The position numbers and the translations under genes are program-made. From NCBI GenBank assembly GCA_039105265.1, contig JAPFFF010000029.1:1674001-1738000 (forward strand): a stretch of 64,000 bases of DNA, read 5' to 3'. How positions within the stretch are numbered: position 1 is the stretch's first letter; the number at the start of each line of letters is the position of its first letter. Below are positions 55,314 through 64,000 of the stretch, piece after piece. The notes under the pieces are model-generated. The model was not told the DNA's origin, did not search any database, and was given only the letters and a program-made list of their open reading frames with translations. The stretch comes from Tritrichomonas musculus. Taxonomy: Eukaryota > Parabasalia > Tritrichomonadida > Tritrichomonadidae.

Positions 55314-58300
55314 TTAGATTGTAAGTTCAAAGCCAAGATAAAATAGTTCATTAATATTTTTTAGTTTTTTTGTAACATTTCTTTTTGGTTTTTGACCTTC
55401 ATTTTGAAAATCAAAATATGAAATATATCTTTTATAAGAATCATATACAAAATCGAAATTTCTATAAAATATAAGCCAAAATTCATAATGCATGTTTTCC
55501 TCTAACAAATTCTCTTTGATTACATTATAAATTGTAACAACTAATGAATCGGAATCTGATTCATAACTATTCAATATTTCTTTGAGATTTTTTATCGTAA
55601 CAGACTCAACAATTTTTACCAAAATAAGACTTAAAATAATGGTAGATAGTGCAAATTTTTTTGATGATTTAATCAAATACTGTATTGCTTTATCATTATC
55701 AATTTTAACTCCTTGTCCATAAAAATACATGCATCCCAAATTATACATAGATAATTCATCATTTTTTTGTTTAATTGCTTCTTGAAATAATTCAATTGCA
55801 TATTGAATGTTTTGTTTAACACCAATTCCTTTTTTGTATATTACGCCAAGATTATTTTTTGCATATTGATTATTTAAAGAAGAAAGTTCTTTGTAATATG
55901 TAATTGCTTTTGAAATATTTTGAGACAAATACTTTCCTTGATGATAAAAAACAGCAAGAAAGTATTGGGCATCCCTATTATTTGCATTTGCTGATAAAGT
56001 TAAATACAAAATTGACTTTTTAATATCGCGAGAAACATATTTGCCTTGTTCATACATAATTCCTAGACAATATTGTGCAGAAGAAATGTCTTTATTAGCA
56101 GCACGTGTAATGTAATAAATTGCTTTTTTTACATCTTGTTGAATATACTTTCCATTATGATAAATTACACCAAGATTATACTCAGCTTTGTCATACCCTT
56201 GGTTTGCAGCAAGAGAATAATAATGTATAGCTTTTTTAATATCAAAATGAGAAAAACATTCATTCCCATAAATAACACCAAGGTTATATTGTGATCTTAC
56301 ATCATTTAAATTTGAACCAATAGTAAAATATTGAATAGCTTTATTAATATCTTTGGGAACTTCTTTATCACAACAATAAATACAGCCAAGATTATATATT
56401 GCTAATGGATGATTTTGTTTTGCTGCAAGAGTGAAATAATGAATTGATTTACTAATATCACGAGTAGTATGAATTCCAAATCCGTAAATATTCCCAAGTC
56501 TAAATTGTGCATCTGCATTATTTTGCTTTGCTGCAAGTGAATAATAATGTATTGCTTTGTCGACATTTTTTGTGACATATGATCCTTCTTCATAGATACA
56601 TCCAAGCTTATATTGAGAATGCTGATCATTATTGTCTGCTCCAAGAGTATAATAATATATTGATTTTTTCAGATCTCTCGCTATATATTCGCCTTTTTCA
56701 TATATGAATCCAAGCCTATACTGAGCACTAATGTTATTTTGATTAGCAGCAAGAGTGTAATAATAAATGGCCTTGCTAATATCAAGAGGAACATATTTTG
56801 CTGATTCATAAATAATCCCAAGATTATATTGAGCATCTGGATTATTTTTACTAGCTGCAAGAGATAAATAATAAATAGCTTTTTCAACATTTTGGCGGCC
56901 AGAATTATCATTTAAAAAGATCAATCCAAGATTAATTTGTGCATTTTCTTGACCTTGATTCGCAGCAAGTGTATAATAATAAATAGCCTTATCAAGTAAC
57001 TTATTCTTTTGATAATAATGTCCAAGATTATACTGAGCATTCGGATTGTTTTGATTGGCCGAAAGAGAAAAATAATAAACTGCTTTATCAAAATCTTGAG
57101 CAACATATTGGCCTTTGAAATAAATAACACCAAGATTTAATTGTGCACTAGAATTATTTTGATTTGCTGCTAATAAATAATAGTGAATTGCTTTATCAAT
57201 ATCCATTTTGACATGTTCTCCTTTTTCATAAATATATCCAAGATCATACAAAGCTTCTGGGTAATTTTGACTAGCAGCAAGAGATAGATAATGAATCGCT
57301 TTATTAATATTTTGAGGAATAATTTCATTGGTTAAATAAACATCTCCTAAATAATACTGTGCTTCTGCATTATTTTGATTTGATGCAAGAGTTAAATAAT
57401 ACATTCCTTTATTAATATCTTTTGATACAATACCTCCTACAAGATAATAAACTCCCAACTTTAATTGAGCAATTGGATGATTTTGATTAGCAGCAAGAGA
57501 AAAATAATTAATAGCTCTTTTAATATCCTTAGATACATATTCTCCTTCTTCATAAATTAATCCCAAATTAAATTGAGCATCTGAATAGTTTTGCTTAGCA
57601 GCAAGTGTAAGAAAATGAAGACCTTTGTCAATATCTCTGGAAACAATTTTACCTAATAAATAAATCAATCCTAGTTTCTGCTGAGCTTCCACATAATTTA
57701 GATCAGATGCAAGTGAGTAATAATAAATTGCTTTATCTACATCTTTAAATTCATACTCATAAATAATTCCAAGATTAAAAAAAGATCCTGAATGATTTTG
57801 CTTTGCTGCAAGTAAATAATAATCAATTGCTTTTTTAATGTCTACATAACCACAATCACCATAATGATGAATTAATCCTAAATTAAAATAAGCATCAGCG
57901 AAACCTTGTTTAGCAGCAAGTGAATAATAGTGAATTGCTTTATCAACATCAGTCACAAAGTCTTTACCATTAATATAAAGTGTTCCAAGATTAACTTGTG
58001 CTCTCGCATCTCCTTGATTTGATGCAAGTGAATAATAATGAATTGCTTTTTTAATATTTTTAAAAGGAGTTTCATCATCTTCATATAAAACTCCGAGTTT
58101 ATATTGTGCATCAATTTGGTTTTTATCAGCTGCAAGAGAAAGATAATGAAGTGCTTTGCTAATATTTCTAGGTAAAAGATCTCCTTTTTTATACAATAAA
58201 CCTAAATTCAGTTGTGAAATAGTATCATTTTGCTCTGCCAACCAAAAAAAATAATATTTGTACTTATTATCATGAATATTTTCAACTGATTGTATTGTAT

Positions 58301-59621
58301 CTATTTCTGATATATTATTATTGTTTATTTTTACATATATATTCATATAATAATCATCAATTAATTGGTGAATGTTTGGTCTTTTTGAAGGATCTTTTTG
58401 AGTGCATTTTTCATAAAGATTGAATAAAAAAAGCATATTTTCTGAATCTGAATCGTCTTTTATTTGTTTAAATTCTCTTTCAAACATGTAAAAAATTATT
58501 TTTCCAATTGAATAAATATCAGTTGAAAATGAAAATGATTGACCATTCAAAATTTCTGGTGACAAAAATTTATGAAATAATTCGGTTGCATTCTCATTTG
58601 TATTTTCATCTGAATTTTGAACCATTCTATCAAGATCAATCAAAATTGTCATCTTATTTTGATCCAGCATTAAATTATCAGGCTTTAAATCTCGATAAAT
58701 ATAATTTTGGTTGTGAAGATATTGAATGACAGTCATGATTTCAAAAATAATTTTCAATTTTTCATCAATTTTCAAATTCATTTTTTTGATAAGATCCAAT
58801 GTTTGACCTTGAATGAATTCGAGAATAAGGCAGTTATTTGATTCATATTCAATACAACTCAAACACTTTAGCAAAAATGGATGGTGAACGCTTAAATAAT
58901 TCTCCTTTTCTCGATTAAATAATTTTTCACTTTCATATGAATTATTGTAGATTTTTAGTACATACAATTTTTCTTTTTCAATATGATATATTAACTTCAG
59001 AGCTGAATTGTTTTGACCAATTGTTCTCAAAATAATGAAATCTGATTTGGAAAATTGAAGTGGTTCGGTATAATTAAAAAAATAATTGCATGCTTGTATT
59101 CGATTCTTTTTCGATTCAGAATAACCGCTTTTAATCAAATACCCAGATATACATGATTGTATTTTGGACCAAAACTCTTGTAATTCGGCATTGCCAACGC
59201 ATAAATAACGATTAAATTCTTTTATTTCTGCTCGAAAAACCTCGTTTTTATATAAAATTTGCTTTCCTGTTTGGAAATTCAGTAAAACAGATAATTTTAT
59301 TTCTTTTTCGGTCAATATATATATCGTTGAATCTTCATTATTGAGAAAAAAAAATTTTAGATTAGAAATATTTTCTTTTGTAATTATTATCAACTTTTTA
59401 TCAAAGCAAATTGTGAAATATTTTTGATTCGAAAATTCAAAATCGTCAATTATAATTATTTTAGAAGAGTTTATTGTTTGATTCAAATTTTGAAATTGAT
59501 CGTCATTGGCATTCGACAATAAACTAAAAGAAAACTTAGATACAATGCTCAAGAAAAAATTGTTCCTATTGATGCTGAAATTGTAAATATGGTTTTCAAA
59601 TGCTTTAATTTCGAATTCCAT
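55314..59621 (-). CDS. Protein kinase with 24 C-terminal Sel1-like repeats
   Basis: The 1435-residue protein has three parts. Residues about 1-185 are a divergent N-terminal region. Residues about 192-430 are a kinase: glycine-loop region TIGQNNSALKLIY (degenerate), VAIK-like Lys in LYVLKIYNN, the catalytic loop YRDLKPDNLML (about 307-317), metal-binding DLD in place of DFG (ILIDLDRMV) and the LSPEIL activation end. The Gly loop lacks most glycines, but the catalytic Lys and both Asp are present, so activity is plausible. Residues about 465-1325 hold 24 Sel1 units of about 36 residues (AQYNLGIIYESAKYVPLDIS, KAIYYYTLAANQ). Sel1 solenoids bind partner proteins. Kinase-Sel1 fusions are a recurrent trichomonad architecture. 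A decayed relative lies at 60890-62170 on the same strand; the tRNA and HD gene lie between. Confidence 0.85.
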   Translation of the reverse strand: MEFEIKAFENHIYNFSINRNNFFLSIVSKFSFSLLSNANDDQFQNLNQTINSSKIIIIDDFEFSNQKYFTICFDKKLIIITKENISNLKFFFLNNEDSTIYILTEKEIKLSVLLNFQTGKQILYKNEVFRAEIKEFNRYLCVGNAELQEFWSKIQSCISGYLIKSGYSESKKNRIQACNYFFNYTEPLQFSKSDFIILRTIGQNNSALKLIYHIEKEKLYVLKIYNNSYESEKLFNREKENYLSVHHPFLLKCLSCIEYESNNCLILEFIQGQTLDLIKKMNLKIDEKLKIIFEIMTVIQYLHNQNYIYRDLKPDNLMLDQNKMTILIDLDRMVQNSDENTNENATELFHKFLSPEILNGQSFSFSTDIYSIGKIIFYMFEREFKQIKDDSDSENMLFLFNLYEKCTQKDPSKRPNIHQLIDDYYMNIYVKINNNNISEIDTIQSVENIHDNKYKYYFFWLAEQNDTISQLNLGLLYKKGDLLPRNISKALHYLSLAADKNQIDAQYKLGVLYEDDETPFKNIKKAIHYYSLASNQGDARAQVNLGTLYINGKDFVTDVDKAIHYYSLAAKQGFADAYFNLGLIHHYGDCGYVDIKKAIDYYLLAAKQNHSGSFFNLGIIYEYEFKDVDKAIYYYSLASDLNYVEAQQKLGLIYLLGKIVSRDIDKGLHFLTLAAKQNYSDAQFNLGLIYEEGEYVSKDIKRAINYFSLAANQNHPIAQLKLGVYYLVGGIVSKDINKGMYYLTLASNQNNAEAQYYLGDVYLTNEIIPQNINKAIHYLSLAASQNYPEALYDLGYIYEKGEHVKMDIDKAIHYYLLAANQNNSSAQLNLGVIYFKGQYVAQDFDKAVYYFSLSANQNNPNAQYNLGHYYQKNKLLDKAIYYYTLAANQGQENAQINLGLIFLNDNSGRQNVEKAIYYLSLAASKNNPDAQYNLGIIYESAKYVPLDISKAIYYYTLAANQNNISAQYRLGFIYEKGEYIARDLKKSIYYYTLGADNNDQHSQYKLGCIYEEGSYVTKNVDKAIHYYSLAAKQNNADAQFRLGNIYGFGIHTTRDISKSIHYFTLAAKQNHPLAIYNLGCIYCCDKEVPKDINKAIQYFTIGSNLNDVRSQYNLGVIYGNECFSHFDIKKAIHYYSLAANQGYDKAEYNLGVIYHNGKYIQQDVKKAIYYITRAANKDISSAQYCLGIMYEQGKYVSRDIKKSILYLTLSANANNRDAQYFLAVFYHQGKYLSQNISKAITYYKELSSLNNQYAKNNLGVIYKKGIGVKQNIQYAIELFQEAIKQKNDELSMYNLGCMYFYGQGVKIDNDKAIQYLIKSSKKFALSTIILSLILVKIVESVTIKNLKEILNSYESDSDSLVVTIYNVIKENLLEENMHYEFWLIFYRNFDFVYDSYKRYISYFDFQNEGQKPKRNVTKKLKNINELFYLGFELTI
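55760..58230 (-). repeat. Coding Sel1 repeat array, about 108-bp unit
   Basis: About 24 diverged copies of a 36-codon unit. Two copies (units 5 and 12) are shortened by three or four residues in the loop. The divergence is far greater than in the CH coiled-coil array, so the Sel1 array is old. Confidence 0.75.
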
Positions 59622-59672
59622 TTTATTTTTTGGCTAAATGTCTCGTAAGAAAGATTATTTAATTAAAATCAA

Positions 59673-59744
59673 GGGTGATTGGTCTAGTGGCATGATTCTC
59701 GCTTTGGGTGCGAGAGGTCTCGGGTTCGATTCCCGAATCGCCCC
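59673..59744 (+). tRNA. tRNA-Pro (anticodon TGG)
   Basis: The 72-base sequence folds as a tRNA. The acceptor stem GGGTGAT pairs with ATCGCCC (one G-U). The anticodon stem CTCGC/GCGAG encloses the loop TTTGGGT with anticodon TGG. The T stem TCGGG/CCCGA encloses TTCGATT. The discriminator base is C. Internal A and B boxes are intact (TGGTCTAGTGG, GGTTCGATTCC). There is no intron. A run of eight T at 59747-59754 just downstream serves as the RNA polymerase III terminator. Confidence 0.95.
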
Positions 59745-59746
59745 GA

Positions 59747-59754
59747 ATTTTTTT
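59747..59754 (+). terminator. RNA polymerase III T-run after the tRNA
   Basis: Eight consecutive T start two bases after the tRNA discriminator, the normal Pol III stop. Confidence 0.7.
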
Positions 59755-59837
59755 TTAAAAAAAGAGAGACGAAAAAGTGATAGACATTTTTTTACAATAA
59801 AATAAATAAAGAGAAAGTGTAAGTGAATAAATTTAAG

Positions 59838-60371
59838 TTAATCGAGATAATGATCAATGATGTTTTGGAGGTCGCTTTTCATCTTGGGAAAAACATCACC
59901 TAAAGCATCGCAAATTAATTGGCCTTCTTTTTGATAACTTTTAATTTTCTCTGGCGACCAACTTGGAACTTTGTCTCTGAGATTAAACATTCTATCTGAT
60001 AATTTAACAATGGCTACTTCTTTTGGTTGCTTTTTGATTCTGGAAAGCGAGTCCGCCATTTGTTGACTTTGTTCGACTTTTTCATCCTTTGTAAGTGCCA
60101 ATACTCCATCAGCTATTGCTTGGCCAAAATTTTCTTTAACTTCTTCATATGTGGCATCTGTATCTTCAATAGTATCGTGTAAAAGAGCGCAACATACGAG
60201 TAATTCCCAATTTATTTCATCTTTCATTAATTGAGCATAATTAATAGCTGTTAAACAAACTCCAACAAAATGAGAAGAATATGGCATGTCTGGTGGATTC
60301 TTCATTGTTTGGCCTTTATGATGGGCATTTGCAAAAAAAAGAGCTTTGTTTACTATTTCGGAACTCCACAT
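59838..60371 (-). CDS. HD-domain hydrolase, MESH1/SpoT-hydrolase-like
   Basis: The 177-residue protein matches the small (p)ppGpp-hydrolase family (MESH1 and bacterial stand-alone homologues) over its whole length. Visible motifs are AHHKGQ (first His, about 17-22), PYSSHFVGV (second His), LLHDTIEDTDAT (HD and the following ED) and KLSDRMFNLRDK (distal Asp). These provide the Mn2+-binding HD site that removes a 3' pyrophosphate from ppGpp-like nucleotides; MESH1 also acts on NADPH. The protein is compact with no ACT or synthetase domain. Trichomonads are not known for a stringent response, so the substrate could differ. The closest overall pattern is bacterial, which suggests lateral transfer, but I cannot test that. 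The start is the ATG complementary to 60369-60371; the 3' end is 93 bases from the tRNA. Confidence 0.8.
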   Translation of the reverse strand: MWSSEIVNKALFFANAHHKGQTMKNPPDMPYSSHFVGVCLTAINYAQLMKDEINWELLVCCALLHDTIEDTDATYEEVKENFGQAIADGVLALTKDEKVEQSQQMADSLSRIKKQPKEVAIVKLSDRMFNLRDKVPSWSPEKIKSYQKEGQLICDALGDVFPKMKSDLQNIIDHYLD

Positions 60372-60889
60372 TTTTTTTTTTTGTCAGACCAATTTTGAAT
60401 ATTCTTTAAAAAATAAAATTATACAATTTTTTTCAAAAGAGTTAGTTAAAATATTTATATATTTTTAAATGTAAAATGTAAAAATGATTCTTTATCGAGA
60501 TATTTTAAAACATTATTTTTAAATAAACCACACAAATTCTCTCAATTTTTATTCACTGCAGTTCTTAACTTTTTTGAATACTTTTCAGAATTTTTTTATT
60601 TTTTAAAACTAAAATATATGAAAATTAGATATAAATATAAATAGATAATTACCTTAATTAAAGATTACTTCCGCAACAATTTCAATAAATACATAATTTT
60701 TTTGAAATACTAAAGAGAAAAAAGAAAAATAATATTATATTTTTTTTCAATCCATTTTTTGGAAAAAAAGTTTATGAATTTTGTAAAATTACGCATAAAT
60801 AATAATATTCATTTGTTGACCACATTTCCTACGTTAAAAACATTTTTATAAAGAGAGTTAATGGATTGTTTATTTGATATCTCTTTCAA
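60372..60889. other. AT-rich intergenic region
   Basis: About 520 bases; no feature recognised. Confidence 0.45.
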
Positions 60890-62170
60890 CATATTTACCT
60901 TGCAAGTGTTATGTATTCTCCTTTCATATAAATATTTCCAAGTTCAACTTGTGCATCTGGATAATTTTGATTGGAAGCTAATGTAAAACAGTGAATTTCT
61001 TTGTTAATATCTCGTTCTATGTATTTCACCTTTCATATAAATACTTCTTAGTTCAAATTGTGCTCGTGATGAATTTCGATTTGCAGCTAGAGTAAAAAAT
61101 GAATAGATTTGTTAATATCTCTTGTGACATACTTGCCCGATGAATAGATAATACCAAGATTGATTTGAGCATCAATATAATTATGATTTGCAGCGAGCAT
61201 AAAATAATAAATTGCTTATTTATATTTTGCGATATATATTTATCTGAACTATACAAAGGCCCAAAATTATATTGGGTATTTAGCTCATTTTGATTTGAAG
61301 CAAGAATATAATAATAAATGGCTTTATCAATATCAATTCCATCATATTTCCCAGTTCTATAGATCATTTTGACTTGCCGTAAATAAATATAATTGAAAGG
61401 CTTTGTTAATATCTTTTTAAATCCATTTACCAATATTGTAAATCGAACCAAGCACAACTTGCGCATGCGAATGATTGTGATTTGAAGCATTCTTTTCATT
61501 ATTGATGTCCTGAGGAATATGTTGATCATTGTAATACAAAATTCAAAGAGAAAACTGCGATTAAATAATATTTTGAGTTAATGAATTAATATTAGATGAA
61601 CCAAAATTTATTTTTTCTTTTTGACATTCTTGATTTGCTACTAAAGTATGATAATGAATTGCTTTTTTTAAGTCCCTTGCAATATACTGTCCTCTTGAAA
61701 AAATATTAGCGGGAATCTCTTGATGATTCGGAATATTTAATCATTGATTATTCGTTTTTTTTCATCAACCATGATTGATCATCATTTGACTTCAAATCTC
61801 GATAAACTGAATCGTTTTTACGAAAATAACGAATAATCACCATCAATTCAAGAATGATTCGAATTTTTTCGCTTTCATTAAGGTGAAAATGCTTGATATA
61901 TTCTAAAGTCTTAAAATACCATCAATAAATTCAATAGCTAAAAAGTTTGTTCCTGCTAAATTACCATTAAATTTTAGGTAGACGTGAATGATTTAATGCA
62001 TGATAATTATAAGTTTCTCGTGAAGTTAATTTAGGTTCTTAATTGACTTTTTGAGTGCAAGTATTTCTTCTCGTTCAATATGATATATTAACTCGACTGA
62101 ATTTGATGATCCTCTGCCAATATCTCGCAATAATATAAACTCTGACTCTTCAACAATTCGCTCATGATTC
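60890..62170 (-). pseudogene. Decayed kinase-Sel1 gene
   Basis: On the complement the kinase remnant comes first: GRGSSNSVELIYHIEREEIL-like sequence near 62050-62130, then KIRIILELMVIIRYFRKNDS with VYRDLKS near 61800-61870. Degenerate Sel1 units follow in changing frames: DIDKAIYYYILASNQNELNT, DAQINLGIIYSSGKYVTRDI, DAQVELGNIYMKGEYITLAR. Stops and frameshifts are frequent, the activation segment is missing, and only about six to eight Sel1 units remain. It resembles the intact gene at 55314-59621 in the same orientation, so the two probably arose by local duplication. Confidence 0.75.
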
Positions 62171-64000
62171 CTACAATTAGCTCAAGATCCCACAAACAGC
62201 TTAAGATTCCCACAATTCACTCAATGTTCTCCTCAGATTATTATTTACTGAATCATCTCAAATTCTTATCATCCATCTCAATATTATCTTTATTCGACTC
62301 AATATACTGACAAGAAGCTCAAGATTAAAATTTTCATTTGAAAATTATCATAGCCAACTCAATATCGAGATCGATATTCACAAAACAGCCTCAATTATTT
62401 TGAAATTTAAATTATCTCTCAATACATTATGTATGTAAATCAATATCATCATCTATTTTATAATCAATAAACTAAAATTTTTGTTTTTTAAATTAAAATT
62501 TTGATTTTTAAATTATAAACGATTAAAAAAGGTCAATTCATATGGTGAATATTTTGGTTTTCACCTTATTATGTTGCATTTAACTTATATGTTTTTCATG
62601 AAAATAACTAATTATATACTAATTAATCATGAATTAAAAACTAGTGTATGGAAAATTTATAGCATTAATCATTATTCTTATAAATAATAGAATTGTAATT
62701 TGATCAGTTTTTTGACAACCTCATTTCAAATGAAAGAACACTAGCAGTACTATGTAATCAGATAGAAAGATCTTTCAATACTATAATATTGAATGATATA
62801 GAAGAAGATTATTATTTGTACGAAAATGACTATGATGAAATTTTGTAACATTTGAAAAGTTCTCTTTCTATAGAGTTGATTTATCCTAATTAATTCAGTC
62901 AATCCTTTATATTTTTAGAAAAAAAGTGAAATTTTTAGAAAAAATGTGAAACTTTTTGATAAGACGAAAAAACAGTCTCTTTTTTTTGTTCGTTTAAGAA
63001 GAGCATCAGGTTTATATCATATATTCTTGAAATTGTTGACTTCTGAGAAATTGATGGTAATAATATTTGCAATATATAAAATAATTGATGAATTTGAATT
63101 TGCTAAAAATGGGAGAAAATATGTTCAAAGTAATCGTTTAAGCTTAAATTTTTATTTGTTATAATATCTTTCGTCAAAAATAATCGCAAATAGAGAAAAA
63201 AGCAATTTATTAACAGATAATTGAAAATTTAACTTACATATATTTAATCTCTCACAATTTTAAAATATTTAATAAATTTTTCTCAATATATTGAGAGAAA
63301 AAAAGAATTGTCATTTATTTGAGAGAATTTTTTTTTTCATCTCAGAAAAATGGAGATAAAATTCTGAGAAATTGAGAAAAAATTTTTGACAAAAAAATCC
63401 CCGCAAAATTGAATGCACGATATCATCGATATGGGTATTAATATTAGAAAGTACATAATATATATAAATTTTATTGTTTTTAATGATAATAATGATATCG
63501 AAAATAGATTAAATATTGTGATTATTTTTTGGTTTTCAATAGATTAAATATTATAATTATTTTTATATTATGGAGGTATCCTTATTGAAATAAGTGACAT
63601 TTTGATTTGAATTTTTTTCGGCCATTTAACCCTTTAAAACATATGGCATTCTTTTATTTATATAAATGCTAAATTTCTCAAAAATTGTGCAATACTCTGA
63701 TCAAAATACCATAAAAATCGTAAATACAGAAATAAATAAAATCATCGAAAGCTATGTTTTTCTTTTAATTGAACAAGAATTGTCTTCAAATGAATATGAT
63801 CAATTAAAAATATAAATAAATCAAAACAAGTAATAATAGATTATTACCAAAATTCCAATACCAAACCAATGGAATGTTATTTTATTATTGGTTTTCAAAA
63901 CACCATAATTATTATTGATCCATCCTTAATATCTTTGCTTCATAAAATTTTTTCAAATGCTTTACAACTCAATATTTGCTTTCTCCAAAAAGCAAAAAAA
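62171..64000. other. AT-rich region with a short gene relic
   Basis: About 1.8 kb. At 62699-62848 (+) a 50-codon frame without an ATG (FFDNLISNERTLAVLCNQIE, then NTIILNDIEEDYYLY) resembles the acidic tail of the relic at 36400-36522. A 72-codon frame at 62946-63164 has no domain. From 63280 to 63400 short inverted pieces of CTCTCAA/TTGAGAG and TCTGAGAAAT recur. No other feature is seen. Confidence 0.4.

Noticed and set aside
62946..63164. 72-codon frame
   Set aside because: No domain, no convincing initiator, in AT-rich sequence with repeats.

Overview
The window looks like nuclear DNA of a trichomonad protist, most likely Tritrichomonas foetus or a close relative. That is an inference from gene content: DUF3447/ankyrin genes, BspA-like leucine-rich repeat genes, a kinase with Sel1 repeats, two-repeat Myb genes, genes without visible introns, initiator-like TCA-Y-W motifs just upstream of several ATGs, and very AT-rich spacers full of A/T homopolymers. 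The standard genetic code fits every long frame. There is no rRNA, no CRISPR array and no bacterial operon structure; the only RNA gene I can support firmly is a tRNA-Pro(UGG).

Layout, left to right. 1-2032 (-): 5' part of a large helical protein running off the left edge. 2826-5845 (+): a SAP/SP-RING SUMO E3-ligase candidate and a MATE transporter. 6695-14071 (-): a 2458-residue tandem calponin-homology (CH) coiled-coil giant, whose short paralogue is at 28969-30510 (+). 15425-18684: decayed members of a coiled-coil plus F5/8C-like family, one broken by a 109-bp palindromic insertion. 19106-22743: small inverted-repeat elements, a decayed Hsp40 gene and scraps of LRR and Sel1 genes. 23515-25302 (+): a PPP phosphatase with a large insert. 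25541-27838 (-): a Ser/Asp-rich type I surface protein. 30561-34588: an apparently intact DNA transposon with transposase, 13-bp terminal repeats and a 10-bp target duplication. 34920-35998 (-): a dead Tc1/mariner-type transposase.

37600-38522 is a non-coding inverted-repeat element ending 17 bp before a DUF3447-pseudokinase gene (38540-40537, +). Then follow a class 3 lipase (41352-42350, -), a decayed surface-protein tail (43455-44055, -), a DUF3447 gene followed by an ankyrin/LRR frame (44148-45696, +), a BspA-like LRR gene (46301-48481, -), a second DUF3447 gene followed by four single-ankyrin modules separated by similar stop-containing spacers (49110-51065, -), a Myb protein (51821-52399, +), a kinase with 24 Sel1 repeats (55314-59621, -), the tRNA, a MESH1-like HD hydrolase (59838-60371, -) and a decayed relative of the Sel1 kinase (60890-62170, -).

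The genes do not form one pathway. The window shows expanded lineage-specific families (ankyrin, LRR, Sel1, surface proteins), many in decay, plus several kinds of terminal-inverted-repeat elements. The observations I would follow first are the complete transposon at 30561-34588, the ankyrin modules with conserved spacers at 49110-49895, the palindromic insertion at 18016-18124 whose first bases create the stop codon of the interrupted gene, and the element sitting against the start of the 38540 gene.
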